This document shows positions 18,701 through 26,980 of a DNA stretch of 64,000 nucleotides, piece after piece (the stretch's first letter is position 1; each line of letters starts with the position of its first letter). Both the position numbers and the translations under genes were made by a program. Below the pieces are notes generated by a model, which searched no databases, was not told where the DNA came from, and saw only the letters and a program-made list of their open reading frames with translations. The stretch covers positions 1 through 64,000 of the forward strand of contig CADAJS010000003.1 in NCBI GenBank assembly GCA_902788315.1. Direction: 5' to 3'. This DNA is from an uncultured Bacteroidales bacterium (GTDB taxonomy: Bacteria > Bacteroidota > Bacteroidia > Bacteroidales > Bacteroidaceae).

Positions 18701-18874
18701 GCCCTCGACCGAGATATTGTCACTCATCCAGTACCAATAGACAGCCACACGATGGCTCTCTGGCACACGCTGGAAGTTCTCCTGCAGTTTTTCGCCGCTG
18801 GACTCAAACATGGAGGAGCAGGCTGCGAGTGACACGCACATCGCAGCAAATACGTAACGGAATTTTCGTTTCAT
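15746..18874 (-). CDS. GH106-like glycosidase lipoprotein (putative alpha-L-rhamnosidase)
   Basis: This 1042-residue protein starts with a lipoprotein signal (SLAAC, acylated C19), so it is anchored in a membrane. The N-terminal part has YWYWMSDNIS, EAMKKAGIGRAFIGNIW and IGIFNCPGWSQSGGPWV. The central part has YHYDPVPYLPALYG and TWLECYGHWGFPSEF. These fit the GH106 family, whose characterised members remove alpha-L-rhamnose from plant or bacterial polysaccharides. The C-terminal part (from about 850) looks like a beta-sandwich of the galactose-binding type, with WTLTFQEGMRGP and VYVNDQYAGGVWTRPYRVNVTD. It is a single gene behind a repeated promoter region, with no SusCD pair nearby. The family call is likely; substrate is inferred. 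Confidence 0.85.
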   Translation of the reverse strand: MKRKFRYVFAAMCVSLAACSSMFESSGEKLQENFQRVPESHRVAVYWYWMSDNISVEGVEHDLEAMKKAGIGRAFIGNIWEGSIPAGPHKVLSDGWWEVMHAALKKATELDIEIGIFNCPGWSQSGGPWVTPQESMRYLAGVQTTATGNGGMQTLQLPPLPKDARDERVLAYPNMSDRYVSQTVDVHRTAGADQQQDVTFDEPVSVRSITFETPGYMLANVIIQALVNDEYVTLKTVHLDRTNAALNVGFVPQSPIVVALPDTETKDIRLVFTGGPNDFDVRVTVSTEPRVERFAEKSLAKMFQTPLPMWGEYMWPTAAEPSEDDLMVQPVEVMDITDKLAEDGTLTWEVPDGTWTILRTGLAPTLTTNAPASPEATGLEVDKMSRQHVATHFDAFLGEILRRIPAADRKSFKIVVEDSYETGGQNWTDDMIDVFRARYHYDPVPYLPALYGQVIGSQDQSERFLWDLRRLIADRVAYDYVGGLREVSNKHGLTTWLECYGHWGFPSEFLMYGGQSDEVAGEFWSEGSLGDIENRAASSCAHIYGKRKVWAESCTAGGPAFTRYPAVMKQRTDRFFCEGINATLLHVFIQQPDDTTFPGISAWFGNEFNRKNVWFSQMDLFTDYLRRCNYMLQQGRYVADVAYFIGEDAPKMTGECTPAMPRGYCFDYVNAEVLKTASVKDGQLVLKGGMKYRVLVLPNQTTMRPEVLSCIAALVKQGLTILGPKPTASPSMEGYPDCDKQVRELAEQLYAGPTYGNGRVYPAGTELKPVLEELGIQPDCYTADDKPVVFIHRTLKDREIYFVSNQDGKPVAFDAAFRVSGMMPEVWNPVTGECRLLSEFAETEGLTTVPMRLDGFQSLFVVFRKADAKQVAALNGAKNFPKPERICSIDTPWTLTFQEGMRGPAEPLKMDTLRSLSTIEDPAVKFFSGQVDYANTFTLDAKPEGRLYLDLGKVMVMARVYVNDQYAGGVWTRPYRVNVTDLVAEGENTVRVEVVNNWQNRLVGDQQLPEEERRTYATVNPFNAGSGLQESGLMGPVRLVKE

Positions 18875-19004
18875 AAGTGTGTTATAGGTTTAAACTTATA
18901 TCGTCATTTGTCGGAGGCAAAGCACATACTCACCCCGCCTCATCAAGACATCTGACACGTCCGAAAAGAGCGGGAGAAGCACGCGCACGCGCTCAATTCC
19001 TTGA

Positions 19005-19035
19005 CAAAGGTACGAATAAGTGAGAGAAGTGCAAA
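19005..19035 (-). promoter_or_regulatory. Promoter of the GH106-like gene
   Basis: On the minus strand TTTG (19032-19035), a 19-nt spacer and TACCTTTG (19005-19012) form a full Bacteroidota promoter. It leaves a leader of about 120 nt before the start at 18874. Confidence 0.8.
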
Positions 19036-19280
19036 GGGAAAGACGAAGTTTTTCACATTGCACGTCCGAACGGGAGTACCTTCGACCGAAGGTCAGAGGT
19101 ACGAATAAGTGAGAGAAGTGCAAAGGGAAAGACGAAGTTTTTCACATTGCACGTCCGAACGGAAGTACATTCGACCGAAGGTCAGAGGTACGCGCTCGGC
19201 TCTGCCGCTTCGCCTTTAGTGCGAAGAATAAGTGAGAGAAGTGCAAAGGGAAAGACGAAGTTTTTCACATTGCACGTCTT
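19011..19280. repeat. Tandem copies of a promoter-bearing repeat
   Basis: An 89-nt unit at 19011-19099 is repeated at 19100-19188 with few changes, and its first 53 nt recur at 19226-19278. Each holds the spacer and TTTG half of the promoter at 19005-19035. The -7 box is TACCTTTG in the first copy, TACCTCTG in the second and lost in the third. The rest of the 600-nt gap (18875-19474) holds further GC-rich inverted repeats around GAAGCGAC and TCGAGCG, and no supported gene. Confidence 0.75.
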
Positions 19281-19474
19281 CAACACCGCTTCGCGGCAGA
19301 AGCGACCAAAGGTCGAGCGCCGAACGGGAGCACCTTCTTCAACACCCGCAAGCGGGCAGAAGCGACGCAAAGCGTCGAGCGCGACATAGCTTCGACTCCC
19401 GCTACACGTTGCATTCTGCATAGCTAAGTGTAGCTGGAGACAAAACTACACGTGGCAGAAGCCTTCACATACAC

Positions 19475-20050
19475 TCAGAACGACCAGCCGAAGGAGAGGT
19501 GAGGAGTCAACGGAAAGCGATCGATGCCGTGGCGGTCGCCGAAGTTGAACGAGGGGGTAATGCCCACACGGAAGATGAAACCACTGGGCTTCTGGTAGCG
19601 ATAGCCGATGTCCCCAAAGAGGAAATAGCCGAAGCCGCAGTCGTGAGCCGGTTCGGTCCAGGCCACAAAAGTGCCGCCATTGGCCGGGTCGAAGGTCGAA
19701 TGGTAACGCTCATACTTCACAAAATAGCAACCCAGGCTGGTGCCGAAACCCAGTTCCAGTTTGCTGCGCTTCTTTCCCACGAGATAATTCAGTTCGAGGG
19801 GCACGGCGACGCCATGCAGACAAGTGGTGTTATGCAGGAAGTTATAGTCTTCGCTATAGGCATAGCCGAGTCCGACGCGGTAGCCCAGCGAGGTGGATGA
19901 ACGGAAACGCGCATCATAGTTGACGCCCACGGCATTGTGGACACCAAAAAGTTCAAGCGAGACACTGCGAGTGCCCTGGGCATGGGAGGGCATAGCGAAG
20001 CACGCGTTAAGGAGAAGCATGCAGCATAGGGAGCGAAGTGGTGATTTCAT
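19475..20050 (-). CDS. Small outer-membrane beta-barrel protein
   Basis: This 191-residue protein has a signal peptide (to about residue 24, SHAQ) and then alternating-residue strands such as SVSLELFGVHNAVGVNYDARF and LGYRVGLGYAYSEDY. It ends in LSFGWSF; a C-terminal phenylalanine is the usual recognition signal for outer-membrane insertion. This fits an eight-stranded barrel of the OmpW/OMP_b-brl kind. No specific function can be assigned. It has its own promoter and stands between the GH106-like gene and the transporter, all read leftward. Confidence 0.75.
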   Translation of the reverse strand: MKSPLRSLCCMLLLNACFAMPSHAQGTRSVSLELFGVHNAVGVNYDARFRSSTSLGYRVGLGYAYSEDYNFLHNTTCLHGVAVPLELNYLVGKKRSKLELGFGTSLGCYFVKYERYHSTFDPANGGTFVAWTEPAHDCGFGYFLFGDIGYRYQKPSGFIFRVGITPSFNFGDRHGIDRFPLTPHLSFGWSF

Positions 20051-20093
20051 ACTTTGTACCTTATTATATATAGTAGCCGGATGAACAACAGTG

Positions 20094-20101
20094 CAAAGGT
20101 A
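20094..20101 (-). promoter_or_regulatory. -7 box for the small barrel protein
   Basis: The minus strand reads TACCTTTG 43 nt before the start codon at 20050. Confidence 0.6.
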
Positions 20102-20169
20102 GTTCTTTTTAAGGACATGGATTCATGGGGGGCGTTAAAAAACCATAATTGCGGCCAATAACACGGCGA

Positions 20170-20195
20170 GGGAACCAGCCGTGCAGCCAGTTCCC
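20170..20195 (-). terminator. Hairpin after the GlpT-type transporter gene
   Basis: GGGAAC (20170-20175) and GTTCCC (20190-20195) form a short stem downstream of the transporter stop codon. Confidence 0.4.
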
Positions 20196-20236
20196 CCGCA
20201 TATCATGTCCCTGCCTCCCCCAGCAGTGGATGGGCA

Positions 20237-21577
20237 TCAGTGAATGTAGCCGTCGTCCTTGATATTCCACAGCACGGCCACCGTGAGGCCGCCGATGACG
20301 GAGACGACGCTCATGAGGATGAACAGATGGTCCCAGCCAAAGTGGTCGGAGAACCAACCAAGGCCGGCGCCGGTGAAGATCACCGAGACGTAGCTCATCA
20401 GGCCGATGAGTCCCACAGCACTGGAGGCTGCCTTCTTGGTCACCTGATTCGAGGCCACCACGCCCAGCAAGGCCTGCGGGCCATAAAGGAAGAAGCCGGC
20501 CAGCGCAAGGAGCACCAGCACCAGCATACTGCTGGCATCGGCAGGCAGGAGGTGCAGGGCCAACAGGCACAGAGCCACGATGCCCATCTCGATGGCACAC
20601 ACACGCTGGGCCTTTCCGCCAAAGAAGCGGTCGGACACCCATCCGGCACACATCATACCGGCACAGCCTGCTATCTCAAAGATTGCGATTGTCCAACCCG
20701 CAAGCTGCGGCGAGAGGGGCACGGCGCGGTTCTGCAGGAAGGTGGGTCCCCAGTCGAGCACGGCAAAGCGGACGATATAGACGAAGAGGTCGGTGACGGC
20801 CAATGTCCACACGATGGGGTTCTGGAACACTTTCTTACGAATGAAGGCCTTGAACGCCTCGGGCGAGTCGTCCTCGTCGAGCTCGGTCTTCGTATCAGGC
20901 AGTTCGGGCAGGCCCACCGAGGTCGGGGTGTCGCGCAGCGTAATCAGGATAAAGAAGACACCCAACGTGGCTATCACAGCAGGAATCCAGAAGCACCACT
21001 GCCAGGCCATCGTGCCCGTACCGCCGCCCATGCCGCTACCTATAATATAGCCACACAGGACAGAGACCAGACCGGCACCCACCGAGTGCGAGGTGTTCCA
21101 GAAGCTCATCTTCGTGGCCAGTTCCTTAGGCGGCACCCAGTGGACCATCAGGCGGTTGCACGGCGAGAAGCCGCATCCCTGGAATACATTGTTCAGCACC
21201 AAGAGCACAGCCATTATGACCACCATCGTCTGCACGAAGTCGGGTCCGTCGGCCTGTCCCGTAATCCAATGGCTCAGGTCGGCGCTGAAGCCGAAGATAT
21301 AGTTCAGCAAGGCGCAGATGCTGAGGCCTACCACCAGATGCCAGCGGGCATTGGTGCGGTCGGCGATAAAGCCGTTGATGAACTTCGAGACGCCATAGAT
21401 GATGCCCACCAGCGACAGGATGATACCAAAGCTGGTGTTCGTGATGCCATAGGCGTCGCCCAATGCCGGCATGGCGAAAGAGAAGTTCTTACGGACGAAA
21501 TAGAACATCGAGTAGCCTATCATCGAACAGATGATGACACGCCACTGCCAGTGTTGGAATGAATGCTTTGTCTTCAT
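20237..21577 (-). CDS. MFS organophosphate transporter, GlpT/UhpC-like
   Basis: This 446-residue inner-membrane protein has about twelve hydrophobic segments. The N-terminal motif GYSMFYFVRKNFSFAMPAL is typical of organophosphate:phosphate antiporters, as are FINGFIADRTNARW and NNVFQGCGFSPCNRLMVHW. Members exchange glycerol 3-phosphate or hexose phosphates for phosphate. It lies 90 nt downstream of a glycerol-3-phosphate dehydrogenase gene on the same strand, which points to glycerol 3-phosphate as the substrate. That is inference from context; a sugar-phosphate sensor-transporter such as UhpC is the alternative. Confidence 0.88.
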   Translation of the reverse strand: MKTKHSFQHWQWRVIICSMIGYSMFYFVRKNFSFAMPALGDAYGITNTSFGIILSLVGIIYGVSKFINGFIADRTNARWHLVVGLSICALLNYIFGFSADLSHWITGQADGPDFVQTMVVIMAVLLVLNNVFQGCGFSPCNRLMVHWVPPKELATKMSFWNTSHSVGAGLVSVLCGYIIGSGMGGGTGTMAWQWCFWIPAVIATLGVFFILITLRDTPTSVGLPELPDTKTELDEDDSPEAFKAFIRKKVFQNPIVWTLAVTDLFVYIVRFAVLDWGPTFLQNRAVPLSPQLAGWTIAIFEIAGCAGMMCAGWVSDRFFGGKAQRVCAIEMGIVALCLLALHLLPADASSMLVLVLLALAGFFLYGPQALLGVVASNQVTKKAASSAVGLIGLMSYVSVIFTGAGLGWFSDHFGWDHLFILMSVVSVIGGLTVAVLWNIKDDGYIH

Positions 21578-21667
21578 GATGATAGCATTTCTATGTCGGG
21601 AGCCGGCATGTCTGCCGTTCCATCAGGACAGCCCCGCGACCACAAACTATGAACTGTGAACTCTGAA

Positions 21668-22723
21668 CTACTTCAAGTGTTCGAACGTAAAGGCCTCCCA
21701 AGGCAGGTCGGCATCGGCAGCACCCTTGTCGAGGATGTCCACGATGTGCATCAGCAGAGGGAAGTCCTTCAGGTCCACCAGTCCCAGCTCGGCTTTGCGG
21801 CGGATGGCGTTGCCCATCACGCGAGTGATGACGAGGCTCTCCAGCGTGATGCCGGCCAGTGCTTCAGTGACCTCGTCATAGTTGAGTCCCTGTCCCATCA
21901 GCACGCCGCAGCGACGTGTGCGACCGCTGAAGATGGTCACATAAAGGTCTCCCAGACCGATGCACTCCGATTCGAAGGTGCCGCCCTGGAGCTGCATCAG
22001 CGCGTGAGTCTCGCGCACGGCCTGCGTGAAGGTGCCGGCCTGCGAATTGTAGTGCTGCGGCTCCTGCTCGCCGTGCCAGCGGGTGTTCAGGCCCACGGCC
22101 AGCGTCACGGCCATAGCATAGGCGTTCTTCAGCGCCACGGCGCTCTCGAGGCCGATGACATCGTTGGTCAGCGAGATATGGTAATAGGGGCGCTGCATGG
22201 CGTCCTTCATCATGCGCAGGGCGTCGTTGTCCTTGCCGCAGAAACCCACCTCGGACGGGTCCATGAACACCAGCTCGTAGCTGGTGCAGGGACCGCCGAT
22301 GGCACAGATGGTGCGGTGAATGCCTCGCTTGGCCAGCTCGCTCTCCCAGAATCCGGGATAGGAGAGCAACGTGCCGTCCTCCGTGGCACGGAGTCCCTTC
22401 GTGACGCTCAGTACGGGCATCTTCGGGTCGAGTTGCGTCAGGATCTCCTCCAAGAACCAGTCCACGCCAAACGACGAGACACCGCCGATGACGAAATCAC
22501 ATCCTTCGACAGCCTTCTTCCAGTCCTTGAAATAGTGATAAGTGACGTTGTCGGGGAAGGGGCGGCAGAATTTCTCGTGCTTGTGCGTCTTGATGTAGCC
22601 GTCTATAATCTCGTCATCCAGGCAGGTGCCTATGATGCGTACGTCGTTTCCGTTCTCTGCTGCAGGGAAAGCAAGGGCCGAACCCATCATGCCGGCACCC
22701 AGAATTGCAATCTTACGTTTCAT
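21668..22723 (-). CDS. gpsA: NAD(P)-dependent glycerol-3-phosphate dehydrogenase
   Basis: This 351-residue cytoplasmic enzyme reduces dihydroxyacetone phosphate to sn-glycerol 3-phosphate, the backbone of phospholipids. The dinucleotide-binding GAGMMGSA is at residues 9-16. SVTKGL in the middle and the helix ALKNAYAMAVTLAVGL, which carries the catalytic lysine, are characteristic. GGTFESECIGLGDLYVT corresponds to the substrate-binding region. It leads a two-gene unit with the GlpT-type transporter, so uptake and synthesis of glycerol 3-phosphate may be controlled together. Confidence 0.92.
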   Translation of the reverse strand: MKRKIAILGAGMMGSALAFPAAENGNDVRIIGTCLDDEIIDGYIKTHKHEKFCRPFPDNVTYHYFKDWKKAVEGCDFVIGGVSSFGVDWFLEEILTQLDPKMPVLSVTKGLRATEDGTLLSYPGFWESELAKRGIHRTICAIGGPCTSYELVFMDPSEVGFCGKDNDALRMMKDAMQRPYYHISLTNDVIGLESAVALKNAYAMAVTLAVGLNTRWHGEQEPQHYNSQAGTFTQAVRETHALMQLQGGTFESECIGLGDLYVTIFSGRTRRCGVLMGQGLNYDEVTEALAGITLESLVITRVMGNAIRRKAELGLVDLKDFPLLMHIVDILDKGAADADLPWEAFTFEHLK

Positions 22724-22754
22724 TCTGAAATTGTTTTTAGGTGAAATTATACTG

Positions 22755-22762
22755 CAAAGTTA
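22755..22762 (-). promoter_or_regulatory. -7 box of the gpsA promoter
   Basis: The minus strand reads TAACTTTG 32 nt before the gpsA start. It is divergent from the promoter at 22826. Confidence 0.65.
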
Positions 22763-22825
22763 GCTATTTTCGATGAAATAGCAAAAAACCTCTGCCAATT
22801 TAAACTGCCATCGACAAAAAAGCAG

Positions 22826-22833
22826 TATTTTTG
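22826..22833 (+). promoter_or_regulatory. -7 box of the EEP-family gene
   Basis: TATTTTTG fits TAnnTTTG and lies 30 nt before the ATG at 22864. Confidence 0.6.
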
Positions 22834-22863
22834 CAAGAGCAATGTAATAAAATACAGTCCCCT

Positions 22864-23946
22864 ATGAAAGCAAGACACATCATTACAACCATGTTCCTCT
22901 ACCCCGCACTGGCGTTGTCGCAGAGTACCACAGCCGTGCGAAGCATCATGAGCATCGACCTGCTCGACACCACGTCGCGCGGTTTTCAGATGCAAGACAT
23001 ACAATGCATGCGCACTTCACGCGTACAGGTGGGGGCCAACAGGCACTGGATGCTCCACGTGGAGACGAACAATACCGAGGCACCGACAACCGACGTGCCC
23101 ACCGACAGCATACACCAGATACGCGTCAGCCGCATTGAGGTGCCGGAGAACCCGACCGTCGATCTGCGTATCATGCAGTTCAACATCCGCGAGGACAAAC
23201 AGACGGAGCCGGACTATAATACTTTTACGGGGGTGCGCGCGGCAGCCATCACCGAGATGCTGCGCGACGTAAAACCGGACATCGTATGCCTCCAGGAATG
23301 CCGGAAGACGCAGGCACAGTATCTGGCAACGGCTGTGCCGGAATATACCCAGATACTGTTCCCGAAGGACGGCATCGAGAAGAATGGCGGACAGCGCGAC
23401 GTAATTCTCTACGACAACAAGAAGCTGAGGCTGCTCTCGTGGAACAAGTTTTGGTTCAGCGAGACGCCCACCGTGTCCAGCAAGAGCTGGGATGCCAGCA
23501 CGCCGAAGCTGACCATCTACGCTCGCTTCCGCAGCCGCGAGGACAGCAACAAAGACATCTACGTCTATTGCACCCACTTCCCTCCCTCGGCTCCGGAGGC
23601 CATGGGACACGCCGCCACGATGATAAAGGAGAGCATAGAAAAAAAGGTGGGCGACGAAAAAACGGTCTTTGTCTGCGGCGACCTGAACCTCGAATACGAC
23701 AATGCCATACTGGGCCCGCTCAAGGAATACATGCATCATGCCGCCAGCACAGCACTCACATCGGACGGCGTGAAGGCCATCACCTACAATGGCTACCGCG
23801 ACACGAACCAGAAGACACTCGACCATATCTTCTACCGAAACGCCATTGTGGACACCTATCACGTGAAGAACAAGCACTATCAGTACGGCACCGACTGCAA
23901 ATGGATATCCGACCACTACCCCATCTATTCGGATATCCACTTCTGA
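22864..23946 (+). CDS. Secreted endonuclease/exonuclease/phosphatase-family protein
   Basis: This 360-residue protein has a signal peptide (about 1-20, ALALSQ). A linker region of roughly 80 residues of unknown role follows, and then an EEP domain from about 101. The metal and catalytic motifs are visible: MQFNIRE with N107, CLQEC with E145, VCGDLN near 280, LDHIFY near 320 and SDHYPIYSDI at the end. Such domains hydrolyse phosphodiesters in DNA, sphingomyelin or inositol phosphates; the substrate here is open. The ATG at 22864 is preferred; an in-frame TTG at 22831 overlaps the promoter. Confidence 0.88.
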   Translation: MKARHIITTMFLYPALALSQSTTAVRSIMSIDLLDTTSRGFQMQDIQCMRTSRVQVGANRHWMLHVETNNTEAPTTDVPTDSIHQIRVSRIEVPENPTVDLRIMQFNIREDKQTEPDYNTFTGVRAAAITEMLRDVKPDIVCLQECRKTQAQYLATAVPEYTQILFPKDGIEKNGGQRDVILYDNKKLRLLSWNKFWFSETPTVSSKSWDASTPKLTIYARFRSREDSNKDIYVYCTHFPPSAPEAMGHAATMIKESIEKKVGDEKTVFVCGDLNLEYDNAILGPLKEYMHHAASTALTSDGVKAITYNGYRDTNQKTLDHIFYRNAIVDTYHVKNKHYQYGTDCKWISDHYPIYSDIHF

Positions 23947-23970
23947 ACGTCTGCCTACCCTATATAACAC

Positions 23971-24005
23971 AGCGCGTGCCCATCCGACAAGGACGGGCAC
24001 GCGCT
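23971..24005. terminator. Terminator between the EEP gene and aspS
   Basis: AGCGCGTGCCC and GGGCACGCGCT form an 11-bp perfect outer stem, extended by TCC/GGA inside. It lies between the 3' ends of convergent genes. Confidence 0.85.
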
Positions 24006-24030
24006 ATGTTTTATGCAGAAAGGCATTCGC

Positions 24031-25800
24031 TTACTCTTCGTTCTTCGGCAGGTTGAGCGCCAGGCAGAGTTCGTCGAGCTGACTCTGGTCGAGTGCGCTA
24101 GGTGCATCGAGCATCACATCGCGCCCGCTGTTGTTCTTCGGGAAGGCGATGCAGTCGCGGATGCTGTCAAGGCCTGCAAAGAGGCTCACCCAGCGGTCCA
24201 GTCCATAAGCCAGACCTCCATGAGGGGGTGCGCCGTACTTGAAGGCATTCATCAGGAAGCCGAACTGCTGCTGTGCCTTCTCGGGGGTGAAGCCGAGGAT
24301 CTCAAACATCTTGGCCTGCAGTTCCTGGTCATGGATACGGATGGAGCCTCCGCCTACCTCGACACCATTACATACCATGTCGTATGCATCGGCACGCACA
24401 GCGGCGGGATCCGTGTCGAGCAAGGGGATGTCCTCCGTCTTGGGATGTGTGAAGGGGTGATGCATGGCCATGAGGCGACCTTCCTCTTCGCTCCACTCGA
24501 ACATGGGGAAGTCCACCACCCAGAGGAGCGAGAACTTGTTCTTGTCGCGCAGTCCCATGCGGGCACCCATCTCGAGGCGAAGCTCACAGAGCTGCTTGCG
24601 CACCTTCATGGCGTCGTCGCCGGAGAGGATGAGGATGAGGTCGCCGGGCTTTGCCTGCATCTTCTTCCCGAGCTGCTCCAGCACCTCGGGGGCGTAGAAC
24701 TTATCTACGCTGCTCTTGACGGTACCGTCGTCCTGCACACGTGCATAGACGAGGCCCTTGGCACCAATCTGCGGACGGCGCACGAAGTCGGTCAGCTGGT
24801 CGAGCTGCTTGCGCGTATAGACGGCCTGACCCTCGGCACAGATGCCTCCGATATATGCAGCGTCATTGAATACGCCAAACTCGCCGGTGCCCTTGAGCAC
24901 GTCCATCAGTTCCACAAACTGCATTCCGAAGCGTGTATCGGGCTTGTCGCTTCCGTAGAGGCGCATGGCATCGTCCCACGTCATGCGGGGGAAGGGCTCC
25001 GTGAGCTCCACGCCGCGCAGTTCGCGGAAGAGGTGCTTGGCCATTCCCTCGAACAGCTGCAGGATGTCCTCCTGCTGCACGAACGACATCTCGCAGTCGA
25101 TCTGCGTGAACTCCGGCTGGCGGTCGGCACGCAGGTCCTCATCGCGGAAGCACTTCACGATCTGGAAGTATCGGTCCATACCGGCCACCATGAGCAGTTG
25201 CTTCAGTGTCTGCGGGCTCTGGGGCAAAGCATAGAACTGGCCAGGATTCATGCGGCTGGGCACCACGAAGTCGCGTGCGCCTTCGGGGGTCGAGCCGATG
25301 AGCATGGGCGTCTCAATCTCGAGGAAACCCTTCGAGTCCAGATACCGGCGCACCTCCATCGTCATACGGTGGCGCAGTTCGAGGTTGCGACGCACGTTGG
25401 GCCGACGCAGGTCGAGGTAACGGTACTTCATGCGCAGGTCGTCGCCGCCGTCGGTCTCCTCTTCAATGGTGAAGGGGGGTAGCTTGCTCTCATTGAGCAC
25501 AGCAAACGTCTCCACGATTATCTCCACCTCGCCCGTGGGCAGGTTGGGATTCTTGTTCTCGCGTTCGCTGACGAGGCCGGTGGCCTGTATCACATACTCG
25601 CGTCCGAGCCTGTTGGCACGCTCACACAGCGCAGCGTCGCGCTCTTCGTTGAACACCAGCTGCGTGATGCCATAGCGGTCGCGCAGGTCAATGAATGTCA
25701 TTCCGCCAAACTTACGTGAGCGTTGCACCCACCCGGCCAGCGTCACCTGCTGTCCGGCATTGGAGAGACGGAGTTCTCCGCACGTATTCGTCCTATACAT
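24031..25800 (-). CDS. aspS: Aspartyl-tRNA synthetase
   Basis: This 589-residue class II synthetase charges tRNA-Asp. The N-terminal anticodon-binding OB fold begins [22 protein letters not shown]. Motif 2 ([16 protein letters not shown]) and motif 3 ([10 protein letters not shown]) are present. The insertion between them matches the bacterial GAD domain, as expected from the length of about 590 residues. The C-terminal [17 protein letters not shown] stretch is typical. The start is an ATG 105 nt left of the tRNA-Lys genes. Identification is secure. Confidence 0.97.
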   Translation of the reverse strand: MYRTNTCGELRLSNAGQQVTLAGWVQRSRKFGGMTFIDLRDRYGITQLVFNEERDAALCERANRLGREYVIQATGLVSERENKNPNLPTGEVEIIVETFAVLNESKLPPFTIEEETDGGDDLRMKYRYLDLRRPNVRRNLELRHRMTMEVRRYLDSKGFLEIETPMLIGSTPEGARDFVVPSRMNPGQFYALPQSPQTLKQLLMVAGMDRYFQIVKCFRDEDLRADRQPEFTQIDCEMSFVQQEDILQLFEGMAKHLFRELRGVELTEPFPRMTWDDAMRLYGSDKPDTRFGMQFVELMDVLKGTGEFGVFNDAAYIGGICAEGQAVYTRKQLDQLTDFVRRPQIGAKGLVYARVQDDGTVKSSVDKFYAPEVLEQLGKKMQAKPGDLILILSGDDAMKVRKQLCELRLEMGARMGLRDKNKFSLLWVVDFPMFEWSEEEGRLMAMHHPFTHPKTEDIPLLDTDPAAVRADAYDMVCNGVEVGGGSIRIHDQELQAKMFEILGFTPEKAQQQFGFLMNAFKYGAPPHGGLAYGLDRWVSLFAGLDSIRDCIAFPKNNSGRDVMLDAPSALDQSQLDELCLALNLPKNEE

Positions 25801-25873
25801 TATACTATATATATGTTTTTGTCGCCGTCATGCGCGGCCGTTGTTTCACGTACCGCTTAAAAGCAAGAAAGGA

Positions 25874-25897
25874 TGAACCCGCAAGTCCATCCTCACT
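25874..25897 (-). terminator. Terminator downstream of the tRNA-Lys genes
   Basis: On the minus strand GGATG...CATCC forms a short stem followed by a T-rich run before aspS. Confidence 0.45.
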
Positions 25898-25905
25898 CTC
25901 TTTTG

Positions 25906-25978
25906 TACGCCCTCAGGGGCTCGAACCCTGGACCCATTGATTAAGAGTCAATTGCTCTACCAACTGAGCTAAGGACGC
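25906..25978 (-). tRNA. tRNA-Lys (anticodon CTT), copy 1
   Basis: The 73-nt minus-strand sequence folds into a complete cloverleaf. It has a 7-bp acceptor (first pair G-U), D-stem GCTC/GAGC, anticodon stem ATTGA/TCAAT with loop CTCTTAA (anticodon CTT) and T-arm CAGGG/CCCTG with TTCGAGC. The discriminator is A and CCA is not encoded. Confidence 0.95.
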
Positions 25979-26006
25979 ATCACAAAACTATTTTATCAAC
26001 CTCTTG

Positions 26007-26079
26007 TACGCCCTCAGGGGCTCGAACCCTGGACCCATTGATTAAGAGTCAATTGCTCTACCAACTGAGCTAAGGACGC
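26007..26079 (-). tRNA. tRNA-Lys (anticodon CTT), copy 2
   Basis: This sequence is identical over all 73 nt to the copy at 25906-25978. It lies 28 nt upstream of that copy in the transcript, giving a 101-nt period. Both are probably cut from one precursor. Confidence 0.95.
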
Positions 26080-26103
26080 ATCGCTTTCTTCGTTTTGCGA
26101 GTG

Positions 26104-26135
26104 CAAATGTAGGGACTTTTGCCGACATGGCCAAA
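26104..26135 (-). promoter_or_regulatory. Promoter of the tRNA-Lys pair
   Basis: On the minus strand TTTG (26132-26135), a 20-nt spacer and TACATTTG (26104-26111) precede the first tRNA by 24 nt. Confidence 0.75.
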
Positions 26136-26152
26136 TCTTTGGCCTGTTTTTT

Positions 26153-26962
26153 TCAATTTATGGTCAATTCATATACTTCCGAGGGCTGTTTGCGCTTCAG
26201 TATGTCGAGTTTGAAATCGACACCGGCCACGATACCATACTCCTTGAGCACGGTCTCCACCGTCTTGCGTGCCAGTTCGGGATGGTTATTCTCCTCGCTG
26301 AGGTGGCACAGCCACACGTGGCGCAGCCTCGGCGTCGCATGTTCGGCAATGAGGCGGGCTGCCTCCTTGTTCGACATGTGTCCCCGTCCGCTGCGTATGC
26401 GTGCCTTCAGATAATTGGGATACGAGCCCATCATCAGCATGTCCTCGTCGTGGTTGGCTTCCAATACCAGGTAGTTGGCCCGTGCCACTTCCTCTTCTAT
26501 CTCGGCGGTGCTCTGCCCCACGTCGGTCGCCAGGCAGAAGGTGATGCCCTCGGCTTCGATGCGATAGCCTACGCAGTCGCTGCTGTCATGGGGCACTGAG
26601 AAGGGGGTGATACGCAGGTCGCCCACCTCGATAGGCACTCCCTTCTCTATATATCGGGTGTGTGCAAAGGTCAGCTTGCTGCTCACGCAGTAGTTGCGGT
26701 TGATGCCCATGTGCACCGGTTCCGTGGCATAGACCATGCGGTTGTAGTCATTAGCCAGATAACCCACCGACTTGATATGGTCGGCGTGGTCATGCGTGAT
26801 AAAGACAGCGTCTATCTGCCTTATATCGATGTGGTATTCCTTGAGATTACGTACCATCGTCCGTATAGCCACACCGGCATCAATAAGGATACTCGTACTG
26901 CCCGTCGAGAGGTAATACGCGTTCCCGCTGCTGCCTGACCCAAGAGAGATGAACTTCATCAT
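26153..26962 (-). CDS. YycJ/WalJ-like metallo-beta-lactamase-fold hydrolase
   Basis: This 269-residue cytoplasmic protein opens with MKFISLGSGSSGNAYY, the signature start of the YycJ subfamily. It binds two metals through HDHADH (57-62) and later histidine/aspartate residues such as CLATDVG and CHLSEENN. Related proteins are nucleases or phosphodiesterases implicated in DNA repair or cell-wall control; the substrate here is unknown. Two adjacent ATGs (26962 and 26959) are possible starts. Longer readings to 27187 pass through the promoter and are unlikely. Confidence 0.88.
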   Translation of the reverse strand: MMKFISLGSGSSGNAYYLSTGSTSILIDAGVAIRTMVRNLKEYHIDIRQIDAVFITHDHADHIKSVGYLANDYNRMVYATEPVHMGINRNYCVSSKLTFAHTRYIEKGVPIEVGDLRITPFSVPHDSSDCVGYRIEAEGITFCLATDVGQSTAEIEEEVARANYLVLEANHDEDMLMMGSYPNYLKARIRSGRGHMSNKEAARLIAEHATPRLRHVWLCHLSEENNHPELARKTVETVLKEYGIVAGVDFKLDILKRKQPSEVYELTIN

Positions 26963-26980
26963 GGATTTCAAAATTTCATG

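Noticed and set aside
24013..25482. Long plus-strand frame opposite aspS
   Set aside because: aspS is certain from its class II motifs; the opposite frame has no recognisable domain and arises from codon bias.
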